DNA of 57,372 nt from Anaerolineae bacterium (GCA_023382675.1 JAHDWN010000041.1:1-57372); one strand, 5' to 3'. Shown: positions 41,057 to 50,178, numbered from the stretch's first letter. The notes: a model not told the origin generated them from the sequence alone. Numbers and translations: made by a program.

Positions 41057-41653
41057 ATGCCGACCAAGGGTGAACAAACGCGCGACAAAATCATCCGGCG
41101 CGCCGCAGGTATCTTCAACCGCAGCGGCTTTTCCGGCACCTCGATGTCCGATCTCATGCGCGAGACCGGCCTGGAGAAAGGTGGACTCTACAACCACTTT
41201 CCCAGCAAGGAGGCGCTGGCGCTGGAGGCATTCGAGTTTGCACGCGGGCGGATCGCGCGCCGTCTGGAGCCAGAGTTCAAGCGCGTCCGCCATGCGGCAG
41301 ACCGTTTGATCGCCTTTGCGCAGGTCTTTGAGGCGTTGATCGACGACGCCGAAGTCCCCGGCGGCTGTGCGGTTTTCAACACGGCGGTCGAGGCCGATGA
41401 TGGCAATCCGGTGCTGAAGGCCAGGGCGCAGGCTGGCATGGACGAGTTCACCGCGACGGTGCGCCGCATCATCGACAAAGGCATCGCGCGCGGCGAGATC
41501 AAGCCGGAGGTGGACAGCGTCTACGAGGCGACGATCTTTGTCGCGCTTATGGAGGGCGCGCTGGTCATGAGCCGCCTGTACAACGACCCTGTCCACGTGC
41601 AGCGGGCGATCGCGCATGTGCGTGAGCGCGTTGAATCAGCGCTGCGCGCATAG
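41057..41653 (+). CDS. TetR-family transcriptional regulator
   Basis: 198-residue repressor. HTH: EQTRDKIIRRAAGIFNRSGF, TSMSDLMRETGLEKGGLYNHF, PSKEALALEAFEF. The C-terminal ligand domain has PGGCAVFNTAVEADDGNPVLK, as in the TetR_C group near YxaF/LmrA. ATG at 41057 is preferred over TTG at 41045. It probably represses itself and the DinB gene that follows by binding the two matching palindromes. The inducer is unknown; relatives respond to small hydrophobic compounds. Confidence 0.9.
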   Translation: MPTKGEQTRDKIIRRAAGIFNRSGFSGTSMSDLMRETGLEKGGLYNHFPSKEALALEAFEFARGRIARRLEPEFKRVRHAADRLIAFAQVFEALIDDAEVPGGCAVFNTAVEADDGNPVLKARAQAGMDEFTATVRRIIDKGIARGEIKPEVDSVYEATIFVALMEGALVMSRLYNDPVHVQRAIAHVRERVESALRA

Positions 41654-41675
41654 GCGCTCTTTTTTTGCGACAAAA

Positions 41676-41691
41676 ACCGACTGAACGGTCT
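41676..41691. promoter_or_regulatory. Palindromic operator-like site, copy 2
   Basis: ACCGACTGAACGGTCT, 15 of 16 bases identical to copy 1; 24 bases before the DinB gene start. It supports a regulon of the TetR protein and the DinB gene. Confidence 0.65.
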
Positions 41692-41714
41692 TTTTCACGC
41701 ATAAGGGGGATGAG

Positions 41715-42269
41715 ATGCAGGGCACATACACCGCGACAGAGTTGGGCGCGCAGTTGCGCCAGATCCGGCAGGCGGTTGCGGACAGCGCGCAAGCGATCAG
41801 CGCCGAGCATTTCGACCGGCGCTCCGGCGAGAACTGGTCGGCGGCGGAATATCTGGCGCACTTGATCTTGAGCGTCAAGCCGTTTGCGAAGGCTATGAGC
41901 CTGCCGCCGGAGCGCATGGCGGCGCTGTTCTCGCAGGCCGATCATCCCTCGCGCACCTATCCCGATCTGGTTGCGGCCTATGAAGCACGGCTTGCGGAAG
42001 GCGTTCGCGCAGAAGACATGCCGAACGTGACCCCGGTCAACTATCGCTTCCCGGAGGATATGACCGATAAGCAGGCGTATCTGATCGACACGTGGCTGGA
42101 GAGCAACGACCGCTTGCTGGCGGCGCTGGATGCCTGGGCGGAGGCCGATCTGGACGCGTACCAACTGCCGCACCCGGCCGTCGGGATGCTCACCCTGCGC
42201 GAGATGTGCTACTTCACCATCCACCACAACACCTTGCATTGGCGCGACATCCAGGCGGCAGGCGCGTAA
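41715..42269 (+). CDS. DinB-family protein under probable TetR control
   Basis: 184-residue DinB-like four-helix protein. First metal-ligand His in NWSAAEYLAHLILSV; the other two in TIHHNTLHWRDIQAAGA. The superfamily includes bacillithiol and mycothiol transferases and dehalogenating or detoxifying enzymes. Its own operator-like palindrome and the TetR neighbour suggest induction by a chemical. ATG has GGGGGATG ahead. Substrate unknown. Confidence 0.82.
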   Translation: MQGTYTATELGAQLRQIRQAVADSAQAISAEHFDRRSGENWSAAEYLAHLILSVKPFAKAMSLPPERMAALFSQADHPSRTYPDLVAAYEARLAEGVRAEDMPNVTPVNYRFPEDMTDKQAYLIDTWLESNDRLLAALDAWAEADLDAYQLPHPAVGMLTLREMCYFTIHHNTLHWRDIQAAGA

Positions 42270-42324
42270 ACCATCCGCAGTGCTGGGCGTACATTTATCT
42301 GGCGAGCAGGGAGTGGAGCAGACG

Positions 42325-42606
42325 ATGCACCCAAATGACCCTATCCGCGGACGCATGATCGAAGGCTATCTCAACAGTCTGAAGCGCGACTCGGAGCGGC
42401 TGAATGCGCGAAGAAACCGACGCGTGCCCACGCCGCTCTGGGCACTCGCCCTGCCCCGACATGCCCGCTATTCTTTCTATGCCATGCAGAGGCTGCCTTC
42501 GCGCACGCGCACAACAGGACATCGCGGTGGTCGTGAAGGGCGCGGCGCGACTCGTTGGATGATTCGCGATCTGTGGTGCAGTGGTATTCTCCTCCGGCGG
42601 CAGTAA
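42325..42606 (+). CDS. Doubtful small gene or remnant
   Basis: 93 residues, not recognised. The ATG has GGAG at six bases, and the first ~30 residues (MHPNDPIRGRMIEGYLNSLK) look protein-like. After ARRNRR the sequence turns Arg/Thr-rich and low in hydrophobic residues, as out-of-frame sequence does. It could be a short real protein, a gene broken by a frameshift near 42415, or chance. The rest of the 42270-42722 gap shows nothing else. Confidence 0.25.
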   Translation: MHPNDPIRGRMIEGYLNSLKRDSERLNARRNRRVPTPLWALALPRHARYSFYAMQRLPSRTRTTGHRGGREGRGATRWMIRDLWCSGILLRRQ

Positions 42607-42722
42607 GCTGATGCAGGCAGCCACCAGTGAAGGTGTGGTTCGACCCATGCGACTGCGGTATCTTGCTGGCATTTCGCCCATTTGGGATTAGGCGAAGCGA
42701 GGCGTCATTGCCTGAGGAAAGC

Positions 42723-43523
42723 ATGTCTGCGGAAATTCCTGAAGCGATCAAGCCGCTGGTGGACGCGTACATTGCGACCATCGAGACAGAACTGCCGGGC
42801 TTCATGAGCGCGTTCTATCTCCACGGGTCGATAGCTTTAGGCGATTTTCACCCGCGTTCCAGCGATATTGATTTCGTTACCGTGATAAGCCGTCAGAGCA
42901 CAGCGCATGATCTCGAAAGCTTGAAGCGCATCCATCACACCTTGAAGCGCAAGTATCCCCAGGGCAAATTAAGCGGCAGTTACCTGCAAGCGCGTGATCT
43001 GGGGCAAGCGAACGCGAACATTCAGCCGCATCCTCATTACGACAACGGCGTAGTGCGGGTGTCCGGCTTCCAGGAGATGGCGTTCGTGACGTGGTGGACG
43101 CTCAAATATCACGGCCTGGCGCTCGTCGGCCCTGAACTCCACGCTCTGCACATCGCGCAGGACTGGGATGAATTCATCGTGGCTACCAGGGAGAATATGA
43201 GTAGCTACTGGGTGCGCTTCACACGCGAGCCGGTGCATATGGCATGGTTGCTCTGGGATTACGGTATTCAGTGGGCTGTCCTGGGTGTCCTCCGCCAGTT
43301 TTACACCCTCAACGAGCGCTACATCGCCTCCAAGACCCGCGCCGGAGAATATGGGCTGGCTCAGCTCCCGGCACGGTGGCACCGTATCATCCAGGAGGCA
43401 CTCAGCATCCGCAACCAATCTGAGATTCGCAGTTCACTGTACGGGTCGCGTCTCAATCGCGCTGTTAATGCCCTACGCTTCTTGAGATTCCTCATCGATC
43501 TCTGCAATACGCGCTTCACCTGA
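42723..43523 (+). CDS. Aminoglycoside adenylyltransferase-like nucleotidyltransferase
   Basis: 266-residue protein. The nucleotidyltransferase motif is clear: LHGSIALGDFHPRSSDIDFV, that is Gly35-Ser36 then Asp48-x-Asp50. A helical C-terminal domain of the DUF4111 type follows (YWVRFTREPVHMAWLLWDYG, SKTRAGEYGLAQLPARWHRI). The layout matches AadA-type enzymes that adenylate streptomycin or spectinomycin. Similarity is to the family layout only, so it may act on another small molecule. ATG has GAGGAAA ahead. No integron or mobile element flanks it. Confidence 0.78.
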   Translation: MSAEIPEAIKPLVDAYIATIETELPGFMSAFYLHGSIALGDFHPRSSDIDFVTVISRQSTAHDLESLKRIHHTLKRKYPQGKLSGSYLQARDLGQANANIQPHPHYDNGVVRVSGFQEMAFVTWWTLKYHGLALVGPELHALHIAQDWDEFIVATRENMSSYWVRFTREPVHMAWLLWDYGIQWAVLGVLRQFYTLNERYIASKTRAGEYGLAQLPARWHRIIQEALSIRNQSEIRSSLYGSRLNRAVNALRFLRFLIDLCNTRFT

Positions 43524-43531
43524 CAGCGAGA

Positions 43532-44248
43532 TCACCACACGCCGGGGAGCAGCCGATAGCGTGTCGCCTGGGCATATTCGCGGTAGCCCGGCAGTTCGTC
43601 GTGCAGTGTTGAATCTTCCAGCGATGTTCGAATGACCAGCGCGATCAGCACTGCTACGGCTGGAATCAGCGACCAGACCGAGCTGAGCACCAGCGCCGTG
43701 CCCAGGCTGCCGATCAGCAGCCCAAGATAGCTGGGGTGGCGTACAATTCGATACGGGCCGTCTGTGACCACGTACTGGCCGCGATCAGTCTGGAGTCGCA
43801 CCGCACTCGAATAGAATGCGTTGGTGATCATCGCCCAACCAGCGAACCAATAACCGAGGAGCATCAGCGCAACCCCCAACCACTCGACCCACGGGGCGAA
43901 CGCGGGCGACCAATCGTTGCGGAAGTCCAACCCGGCGACGATGATCTGCACCAGCGGGCCAATGGTCACAAAGGGCACGAGGAACTTATCCCAACTCTTG
44001 GTGTCTTCGCGGCTCATGGCCCTGGATCGTTCTTCGAAAAGTTCGGGGTTGCGGCGAATCATCAGATAGCGGCTGATGAACGTGCTGCCGACCGCCAGCA
44101 CTATGTACACCCAGCCCATTGGCCAATCCAGCCGCCCGGCAGCGAGGAACAGCGATAAGGGGAACAACACGGCGAGAATTGTCATGCGCACGACAAACTT
44201 CGTCCAATCGACAGGTGCGTGTGTTTTCCCGGTGGATGCCTGAGACAT
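43532..44248 (-). CDS. Isoprenylcysteine carboxyl methyltransferase-family protein
   Basis: 238-residue membrane protein with about five helices. The C-terminal SAM-binding pattern of the ICMT/PEMT group is clear: VTDGPYRIVRHPSYLGLL, then LEDSTLHDELPGYREYAQAT and RYRLLPGVW. In bacteria such proteins methylate unknown lipids or small molecules. The basic stretch RRNPELFEERSRAM lies in the cytosol. It converges on the nucleotidyltransferase gene. Substrate unknown. Confidence 0.85.
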   Translation of the reverse strand: MSQASTGKTHAPVDWTKFVVRMTILAVLFPLSLFLAAGRLDWPMGWVYIVLAVGSTFISRYLMIRRNPELFEERSRAMSREDTKSWDKFLVPFVTIGPLVQIIVAGLDFRNDWSPAFAPWVEWLGVALMLLGYWFAGWAMITNAFYSSAVRLQTDRGQYVVTDGPYRIVRHPSYLGLLIGSLGTALVLSSVWSLIPAVAVLIALVIRTSLEDSTLHDELPGYREYAQATRYRLLPGVW

Positions 44249-44432
44249 CGTGATAAACCTTTCGGAGCAATGATTTAGATTAGTCTAATCATAACCAGAA
44301 GTGCAGCAGGGGCAGGCGCGCTCCCCCAAGGATTAGGGTGCGAGCTGGAGGGCGATTTGGGGAATTGAAGCGGGCTATGAGCGCGTCGTGGCTTCCCAAC
44401 GCTGCCCCACACAGCACGCTCGCGCAGAATGC

Positions 44433-44438
44433 TATAAT
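44433..44438 (+). promoter_or_regulatory. Perfect -10 element before the mutase gene
   Basis: TATAAT, 42 bases before the ATG at 44481. No good -35 is seen. Confidence 0.4.
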
Positions 44439-44480
44439 CGTTGTAGCGGCAGTATACGTCTAGGCGAGCAAGGATGGGGC

Positions 44481-46163
44481 ATGATGTCGAATCAAGACGC
44501 ACGCGAAGAACACCGCGCGCACCGGGCCGAGTGGGAGGCGACCACGCTCAAGCAGTCGCTCGATAAGCTGCCAGAGCGCCGGGACGCGTTCATCACGCAG
44601 TCGAGCGTGCCTATCGAGCGCGTTTACTCTCCTGCCGACATCCCCGATTTCGATCATGATCAAGACCTCGGCCTGCCCGGTGAATACCCGTTCACACGCG
44701 GCATCCATGCCACCGGGCACCGGGGCCGCCTGTGGACGATGCGCATGTTCGCCGGGTTTGGCACGGCGGAGGAAACGAACGCGCGCTTCAAATATCTGCT
44801 CGATCAGGGCAATGCCGGGCTGTCGGTCGCCTTCGACCTGCCGACGCTGATGGGCTACGACACAGATGCGCCGGAAGCGCTGGGCGAATTCGGCAAATGC
44901 GGCGTCGCCGTCAGCTCGCTCAAAGACATGGAGATCCTGTTCGACGGCATCCCCCTGGGCGAGGTCAGCACCAGCATGACCATCAACAGCCCGGCGGCCA
45001 TCCTCTGGGCGTTCTATATCGTCACGGCGGAAAAGCAGGGTGTCCCACCGGAACGGCTGCGCGGGACGCTTCAGAACGACATCCTTAAAGAGTACATCGC
45101 CCAGAAAGAGTACATCTTCCCACCCGCGCCGTCGATGCGTCTCGTCACCGATACAATTGAGTTCGCCGCGCAGCGCCTGCCGCAGTGGAACCCGATCAGC
45201 ATCAGCGGCTATCACATCCGCGAGGCGGGCAGCACCGCCGTGCAGGAACTCGCCTTCACGCTGGCGGATGGCCTGGAATACGTGCGTCATGGCCTGGCGC
45301 GCGGCCTCAAGATCGACGATTTCGCCCCACGCCTGAGCTTCTTTTTCAACGTGCATAATGACTTCTTCGAAGAGATCGCCAAGCTGCGCGCCGCCCGCCG
45401 CATCTGGGCGCGCGAGATGCGCGAGACCTTCGGCGCGAAGGACCCGCGCTCGTGGTGGATGCGCTTCCACACCCAGACCGCCGGCGTGAGCCTGACCGCG
45501 CAGCAGCCAGAGGTCAATCTCGTCCGCGTCGCCATCCAGGCGCTGGCCGCCGTGCTCGGTGGCACGCAGTCGCTGCACACCAACAGCATGGATGAAGCAC
45601 TCGCCCTGCCGAGCGAGCACGCCGTCACGCTGGCGCTGCGCACACAGCAGGTGCTCGCCGAGGAGACCGGCGTCATCAACACGGTCGATCCGCTCGGTGG
45701 CAGCTACTTCGTCGAGGCGCTCACCAACCAGACCGAGGCGGCAGTCTACGATTATTTCCGCCGCATCGACGAACTGGGCGGTGTCATTCCGGCCATCGAG
45801 GCGGGCTTCTTGCAGATGGAGATTGCCGATGCCAGCTACCGCAACCAGCGCGAGATCGACACCGGCCTGCGCAACATCGTCGGCGTCAATGCCTACGCGG
45901 ACGACCAACCGCTGCGCATCCCGATCCTGGCGATGGACCCCGGTGGCTACAACCGCCAGGTCGAGCGGCTCAACCAACTGCGGCTTGAACGCGATAACGA
46001 GGCCGTCGGGCACGCGCTCGATGCGCTGCGCGATGCCTGTGCCAACGGCGCGAACGTCATGCCCTATCTGCTCGATGCCGCCCGCACTTATTGCACACTC
46101 GGCGAGATCACCGATGTCATGCGTGAGACGTTCGGCGTCTACCAGGAGCCGGTCGCGATTTAG
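44481..46163 (+). CDS. Acyl-CoA mutase large subunit, isobutyryl-CoA mutase type
   Basis: 560-residue substrate-binding subunit of a B12-dependent acyl-CoA mutase. Core motifs: [61 protein letters not shown] and [18 protein letters not shown]. The B12-binding domain is absent and must be a separate small subunit, not found in the window. Two substrate residues differ from methylmalonyl-CoA mutase: Phe90 replaces the Tyr (Tyr89 in Propionibacterium) and Gln208 replaces the Arg (Arg207) that holds the carboxylate. This Phe/Gln pair is known from isobutyryl-CoA mutase. The likely reaction is isobutyryl-CoA to n-butyryl-CoA. The start is one of two adjacent ATGs (44481, 44484). Confidence 0.9.
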   Translation: MMSNQDAREEHRAHRAEWEATTLKQSLDKLPERRDAFITQSSVPIERVYSPADIPDFDHDQDLGLPGEYPFTRGIHATGHRGRLWTMRMFAGFGTAEETNARFKYLLDQGNAGLSVAFDLPTLMGYDTDAPEALGEFGKCGVAVSSLKDMEILFDGIPLGEVSTSMTINSPAAILWAFYIVTAEKQGVPPERLRGTLQNDILKEYIAQKEYIFPPAPSMRLVTDTIEFAAQRLPQWNPISISGYHIREAGSTAVQELAFTLADGLEYVRHGLARGLKIDDFAPRLSFFFNVHNDFFEEIAKLRAARRIWAREMRETFGAKDPRSWWMRFHTQTAGVSLTAQQPEVNLVRVAIQALAAVLGGTQSLHTNSMDEALALPSEHAVTLALRTQQVLAEETGVINTVDPLGGSYFVEALTNQTEAAVYDYFRRIDELGGVIPAIEAGFLQMEIADASYRNQREIDTGLRNIVGVNAYADDQPLRIPILAMDPGGYNRQVERLNQLRLERDNEAVGHALDALRDACANGANVMPYLLDAARTYCTLGEITDVMRETFGVYQEPVAI

Positions 46164-46241
46164 CGCGGTCGCGCTAACCCTTGCAATCCTGCCGCTCTGC
46201 ACCCAGAATCAGGTGCGTATGCGGGCGCATAGGTGGAATGG

Positions 46242-47183
46242 ATGCAAGCAGCAGAATACCCGGCAGCCACGCTGATCGAAACGACGCCGCACGCAGGACT
46301 GGTTGCCATCGTTCCTGCGCACAATGAGGCACGCTACATCGGCAGCGTCGTCCTGATGACGCGCAAGCACGTGGAAACCGTGATTGTGATCGATGATGGC
46401 TCCGAAGATGAAACGGCGGCAGTCGCTGAGGCAGCAGGTGCGCTCGTCCTGCGTCATCCTCAAAACGCGGGCAAAGGCGTCGCGCTTAACACCGGCTTTG
46501 TCAAAGCGCGTGAGTTAAGTCCGCGCGTCGTCATCACGCTTGACGGCGATTGGCAGCATCTGCCGGAGGAGATCGACCGCGTCATCGGCCCGATCCTGCG
46601 CGGTGATGCCGATATTGTCGTCGGTTCGCGCTATCTCGAAGTCACCAGCGAAGTTCCCAAAGCGCGCGTCTTCGGTCACTGGGGTTTCACGTCGCTGACC
46701 AATGCCATCTCTGGCGTCAGTCTGACTGATTCGCAGAGCGGCTATCGTGCTTTTTCGCCCGCTGCACTCAAAGTCCTCGTCTTCAGTTCGACCAGTTTCT
46801 CCGTCGAAAGCGAGATGCAGTTCCTCGCCCGTAATCACAAACTGCGTGTCGTCGAAGTGCCGATCACGATCCGCTACCTGGATAAACCGAAGCGCAGTTT
46901 GCTGTCACATGGCTGGACGGTGCTCAACGGCCTGCTCCGGCTGGTCGCCCAGCATCGCCCGCTGCTCTTCTTTGGCCTGCCGGGGTTTGCCTTGCTTGTG
47001 ATCGGGCTGATCTTGGGCTTGCAGGTCGTCGATGCCTACAACCGCTTCGAGAATCTGGCCGTCGGTACGGCGTTGATCGTGGTCATTTTGTTGCTGGGCG
47101 GTGTCTTCTTCCTTTTCACCGGTATTATCCTCCACGCCCTGCGTATCCTCATGGACGAAATCAAGGCCAACCTGAATCGCTGA
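46242..47183 (+). CDS. GT2 glycosyltransferase with two C-terminal membrane helices
   Basis: 313-residue protein related to dolichyl/polyprenyl-phosphate sugar synthases. The GT-A fold has VAIVPAHNEARYIGSVVL, VIVIDDGSEDETAAVA, NAGKGVALNTGF, and the metal-binding ITLDGDWQHLPEEI; SQSGYRAFSP follows. Two helices (FFGLPGFALLVIGLILGL and TALIVVILLLGGVFFLFTG) anchor it. It probably loads a sugar on a lipid carrier at the inner face. ATG at 46242 is preferred over GTG at 46233 because AGGTGGA covers the latter. Sugar and carrier unknown. It lies 78 bases after the mutase gene. Confidence 0.9.
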   Translation: MQAAEYPAATLIETTPHAGLVAIVPAHNEARYIGSVVLMTRKHVETVIVIDDGSEDETAAVAEAAGALVLRHPQNAGKGVALNTGFVKARELSPRVVITLDGDWQHLPEEIDRVIGPILRGDADIVVGSRYLEVTSEVPKARVFGHWGFTSLTNAISGVSLTDSQSGYRAFSPAALKVLVFSSTSFSVESEMQFLARNHKLRVVEVPITIRYLDKPKRSLLSHGWTVLNGLLRLVAQHRPLLFFGLPGFALLVIGLILGLQVVDAYNRFENLAVGTALIVVILLLGGVFFLFTGIILHALRILMDEIKANLNR

Positions 47184-47283
47184 GATATGTGACCCAATCT
47201 TGGATCGCCGTAACACAAGCCGGACACCGCTCTCGAAGACGCCTTGGACTCGCTTAGTGTGGGCTTTTTGTTTGGCCTTTCGG

Positions 47284-47347
47284 CATTAGCACACTGTCCA
47301 CGCATGATGTTAATCACATTTGTGCACATATTGAACAAGTGCTAATG
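47284..47347. promoter_or_regulatory. Paired inverted half-sites before the E1 operon
   Basis: CATTAGCAC (47284-47292) and GTGCTAATG (47339-47347) are perfect reverse complements, 46 bases apart. The second overlaps the probable -35. TGTGCACA (47321-47328) is a further palindrome between them. This fits a repressor binding two sites, perhaps with a loop. Confidence 0.45.
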
Positions 47348-47373
47348 ACAGGGCGAGTGGTCTACGGTATGAT
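47345..47373 (+). promoter_or_regulatory. Probable promoter of the E1 alpha/beta operon
   Basis: ATGACA (47345-47350), a 17-base spacer and TATGAT (47368-47373), each five of six to consensus. RNA would begin near 47380, about 40 bases before the E1 alpha start. Confidence 0.6.
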
Positions 47374-47420
47374 TGCAGATACTACGGACGATTGAATTGA
47401 ACAGCGAAGGGAGGATGTCT

Positions 47421-48404
47421 ATGCAGCCGGTGGCGGTCGACGAACTACAAAAACGCGGCCTCAGCGCGGAGAACGCGCACGAAATGCTGATGAAGATGAT
47501 GCTGATCCGAGCCTTTGAAGAAAAGGCGGAGGAATTGTTCGCGATGGGGCGTGTTCATGGCACCATGCATCTGAGCATCGGTCAGGAAGCGTCCGCGGTC
47601 GGCCTGTCGACTGCGCTCGACTCACGCGACTATCTACTCAATACCCATCGTGGTCACGGCCACTGTCTCGCCTGGTATGGCAGCAGCCCGGATCTGATGA
47701 TGGCGGAATTCATGGGCAAAGAAACCGGCTACTGCCGTGGCCGTGGCGGTTCCATGCATATCGCTAATGTCGATACCAACAATCTGGGCGCGAATGGCAT
47801 TGTCGGCGGCGGCCTGCCGATCTCCGTCGGCGTCGGCCTGACGATCAAGCTGCGCAAGACCGATCAGGTAGCGGCAGTCATCTTTGGCGATGGCGGCGCG
47901 AACACCGGTGCGTTCCACGAAGCGGTCAATATGGCGAGTATCTGGAATCTGCCCGTCATCTATTTCTGTGAAAACAATCAGTATGCGATGTCGATGGCGT
48001 TTCATCGGGCGTTCAATATCGAGCATATCAGCGACCGTGCCGTCGGTTACGGCATCAAGGGTATGACCGTCGATGGCAACGACTTGCTTCAGGTCTATGA
48101 CGCCGCTGTCGAAGCGATTGCCCGCGCCCGTGCTGGCGAAGGGCCGACGCTGATCGAGTCTGTCACGTATCGCTGGAAAGGTCACAGCAAGAGCGACAAA
48201 CAGGCGTATCGCACCCGCGATGAGGTCAAAGAGTGGCAGGACAAAGACCCGATCCGCCGCTTTGCCGCCTTCATGGGCATGACCGATGCCGAGCGCGATG
48301 CGCTGCAAGCACAGGCGCACCAGCGTATTGAAGAAGCCGTCACCTTCTCCGAGAACAGCCCCGAACCGGACGTTGCAGCCATCTTGGAGGGGGTCTATGC
48401 CTGA
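47421..48404 (+). CDS. 2-oxoacid dehydrogenase E1 component, alpha subunit
   Basis: 327-residue thiamine-diphosphate-dependent decarboxylase subunit of a pyruvate, branched-chain or acetoin dehydrogenase complex. The ThDP motif is complete: [20 protein letters not shown] through [10 protein letters not shown]. Substrate-side motifs [28 protein letters not shown] and GRGGSMHIA are typical of the PdhA/AcoA group, as is the phosphorylation-loop region [21 protein letters not shown] at 47421 has GGGAGG at six bases; ATG at 47415 touches that site. It overlaps E1 beta by eight bases. E2 and E3 genes do not follow, so complex and substrate remain open. Confidence 0.94.
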   Translation: MQPVAVDELQKRGLSAENAHEMLMKMMLIRAFEEKAEELFAMGRVHGTMHLSIGQEASAVGLSTALDSRDYLLNTHRGHGHCLAWYGSSPDLMMAEFMGKETGYCRGRGGSMHIANVDTNNLGANGIVGGGLPISVGVGLTIKLRKTDQVAAVIFGDGGANTGAFHEAVNMASIWNLPVIYFCENNQYAMSMAFHRAFNIEHISDRAVGYGIKGMTVDGNDLLQVYDAAVEAIARARAGEGPTLIESVTYRWKGHSKSDKQAYRTRDEVKEWQDKDPIRRFAAFMGMTDAERDALQAQAHQRIEEAVTFSENSPEPDVAAILEGVYA

Positions 48405-49413
48405 CCAAAATGGTTCCACCAACGGCGCGCGCGAACTCACCTACGCTGAGGCGCTGCGTGAAGGCTTACGCCAGATCATGGCTCAGGATGAGCGCGTCTT
48501 CATCATCGGCGAAGATGTTGGCGTCTATGGCGGCGCGTTCGGTGTTTCCGCCGGTCTGCGTGATGAATTTGGCGCGGAGCGTGTGATCGACACCCCCATC
48601 TCCGAAGCCGGCATCGCGGGCGCGTGCATTGGCTCCGCGCTGACTGGGATGCGCCCGGTCGGCGAGATTCAGTTCATGGACTTCATCACGATCAGCATGG
48701 AACAGCTCGTGCTCCAAGCGGCCAAGATCCGCTTCATGTTCGGTGGCAAAGCGACCGTGCCGATGGTGCTGCGGACGCCTGCGGGCAGCGGCACCGGCGC
48801 AGCGGCGCAGCATTCAGAGAGCCTGGAAAACTGGTTCGTGCATGTGCCTGGCTTGAAAGTCGTCATGCCCAGCAATCCATACGATGCAAAAGGGCTGCTT
48901 TTGAGCGCCATCCAGGACGAGAATCCTGTCATCTTTGTCGAACACAAGCTGCTCTACCGCACCAAGGGCCATGTGCCGGAAGAGATGTACACCATCCCAC
49001 TCAGCGAGTCGAAAGTGGTGCGCGAAGGCCAGCACTTGACCGTCATCGCCACGTCGGTGATGGTGCGCCGGGCGCTGGAAGCGGCGGACATCCTGGCGCA
49101 GGAGGGCATCGAGATCGAGATCGTCGATCCGCGCACACTCATGCCATTGGATGAAAAGCCGATTGTCGAGTCGGTTAAGAAGACCGGCAAAGCCATGGTT
49201 ATCCACGAAGCCGTCAAGACCGGCGGCTACGGTGGCGAGATCGTCTCGCGCATCGTCGAAAGCGACGCTTTCGGCTACCTGGAAGCGCCGGTGCGCCGTC
49301 TGGCCGGGCTGGACATTCCGATCCCCTACAACCGCACGCTCGAAGCACATACCGTGCCGCAGGTGCAGAATATCGTTGACGAGGCGCGTAAGCTCGTCAA
49401 AGGCGACTACTGA
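48397..49413 (+). CDS. 2-oxoacid dehydrogenase E1 component, beta subunit
   Basis: 338-residue partner of E1 alpha. Motifs: [36 protein letters not shown] (ThDP-activating Glu), [48 protein letters not shown] and the transketolase C domain [11 protein letters not shown]-like [13 protein letters not shown], with [14 protein letters not shown] at 48397 lies inside the end of E1 alpha with GGAGG ahead; a longer frame upstream is antisense-like and rejected. Together they make an alpha2-beta2 E1. A strong terminator follows. Confidence 0.94.
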   Translation: MPDQNGSTNGARELTYAEALREGLRQIMAQDERVFIIGEDVGVYGGAFGVSAGLRDEFGAERVIDTPISEAGIAGACIGSALTGMRPVGEIQFMDFITISMEQLVLQAAKIRFMFGGKATVPMVLRTPAGSGTGAAAQHSESLENWFVHVPGLKVVMPSNPYDAKGLLLSAIQDENPVIFVEHKLLYRTKGHVPEEMYTIPLSESKVVREGQHLTVIATSVMVRRALEAADILAQEGIEIEIVDPRTLMPLDEKPIVESVKKTGKAMVIHEAVKTGGYGGEIVSRIVESDAFGYLEAPVRRLAGLDIPIPYNRTLEAHTVPQVQNIVDEARKLVKGDY

Positions 49414-49453
49414 TCGTACCTGCCCACGGGCGTTGCGTGAACTGATTCAAAAA

Positions 49454-49483
49454 CAGGAGCGTTCTCAACGGACGCTCCTGTTT
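49454..49483. terminator. Bidirectional terminator between E1 operon and FKBP gene
   Basis: CAGGAGCGT (49454-49462) and ACGCTCCTG (49472-49480), a perfect 9-bp stem with a 9-base loop, AAAAA before and TTT after. It serves the converging E1 operon and FKBP gene. Confidence 0.85.
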
Positions 49484-49506
49484 CACTTATGGGACTTATT
49501 CTCCGC

Positions 49507-49998
49507 TCAGTTAATGCTCAACAGTTCTACGTCGAAGATCAGAGTCGCATTCGGCGGAACCGGCCCGTTGCCACGCTCGCCGTAGGCTAACTGCGGCGGA
49601 ATCGTGAAGCGGTACTTCGAGCCGACGGTCATCAATTGCACGCCCTCCGTCCAACCGGCGATGACGCCGTTGAGCGGGAAGGTTGCCGGACTGTTGCGCG
49701 CATACGAGCTGTCGAACTCGGTGCCGTTTGTCAGTGTGCCACGATAATGCACGGTCACGGTTTCGCTGGCGCTAGGGTGTGTGCCCTCGCACGCCCGCAG
49801 CACCTGATATTGCAGCCCGCTCGCCGTTGTTACAACTTCGGCAGTCTCTGGATCGTGTTCAGTGCAAGCGCCATTCGTCGCAGGGTTGTTTTGACTTTGC
49901 GCGTTCAGAAAAACAGCCGCCAGCATGACGATCCCGGCTAAAACGGCAATGCCAATAATGATGTTTCGAGGATCGCGCGCTGTTTGTTTCTGGCTCAT
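49507..49998 (-). CDS. Membrane-anchored FKBP-type peptidyl-prolyl isomerase
   Basis: 163-residue protein. One N-terminal helix (about residues 13-31, IIIGIAVLAGIVMLAAVFL) anchors an outer FKBP domain: VTVHYRGTLTNGTEFDSSYA, FPLNGVIAGWTEGVQLMTVG, IPPQLAYGERG, PPNATLIFDVELLSI. The catalytic-pocket Tyr, Asp, Phe and Trp of FKBP12 are all recognisable. It probably helps fold exported proteins. Two Cys (GACTEHD and RACEGTH) could be paired. The ATG at 49998 gives the usual anchor; the frame is open further upstream but not protein-like. Confidence 0.92.
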   Translation of the reverse strand: MSQKQTARDPRNIIIGIAVLAGIVMLAAVFLNAQSQNNPATNGACTEHDPETAEVVTTASGLQYQVLRACEGTHPSASETVTVHYRGTLTNGTEFDSSYARNSPATFPLNGVIAGWTEGVQLMTVGSKYRFTIPPQLAYGERGNGPVPPNATLIFDVELLSIN

Positions 49999-50036
49999 GA
50001 AGATGTCGCCTTTCGCGATATTCAAAATGCTCACAA

Positions 50037-50065
50037 AGTCTAATGGGCATGCACACACGCGACAA
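50037..50065 (-). promoter_or_regulatory. Probable promoter of the FKBP gene
   Basis: On the minus strand, TTGTCG (50065-50060), a 17-base spacer and TAGACT (50042-50037). The same -10 and near-identical -35 stand before the MacB-like operon. Confidence 0.4.
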
Positions 50066-50178
50066 GGCCACAAATTCCAGGCTGCGATCAAATTAGAACT
50101 CTTGTGCTGATTTTCTATCGCTAATCCTATGAAACTGTGATATGCTAAACTCACGTGAAGATGTAGCGGGGTAACGTC

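Noticed and set aside
42295-42681. A 128-residue minus-strand frame over the doubtful gene at 42325
   Set aside because: No start signal, no recognisable domain; evidence is even weaker than for the plus-strand candidate.
44481-46163. Naming this gene methylmalonyl-CoA mutase (mutB)
   Set aside because: The Tyr and Arg that recognise the methylmalonyl carboxylate are replaced by Phe90 and Gln208.
44460-46202. A 580-residue open frame antisense to the mutase gene
   Set aside because: It follows the third-base pattern of GC-rich coding DNA, has no ribosome site and no recognisable domain; the plus strand encodes a clear mutase.
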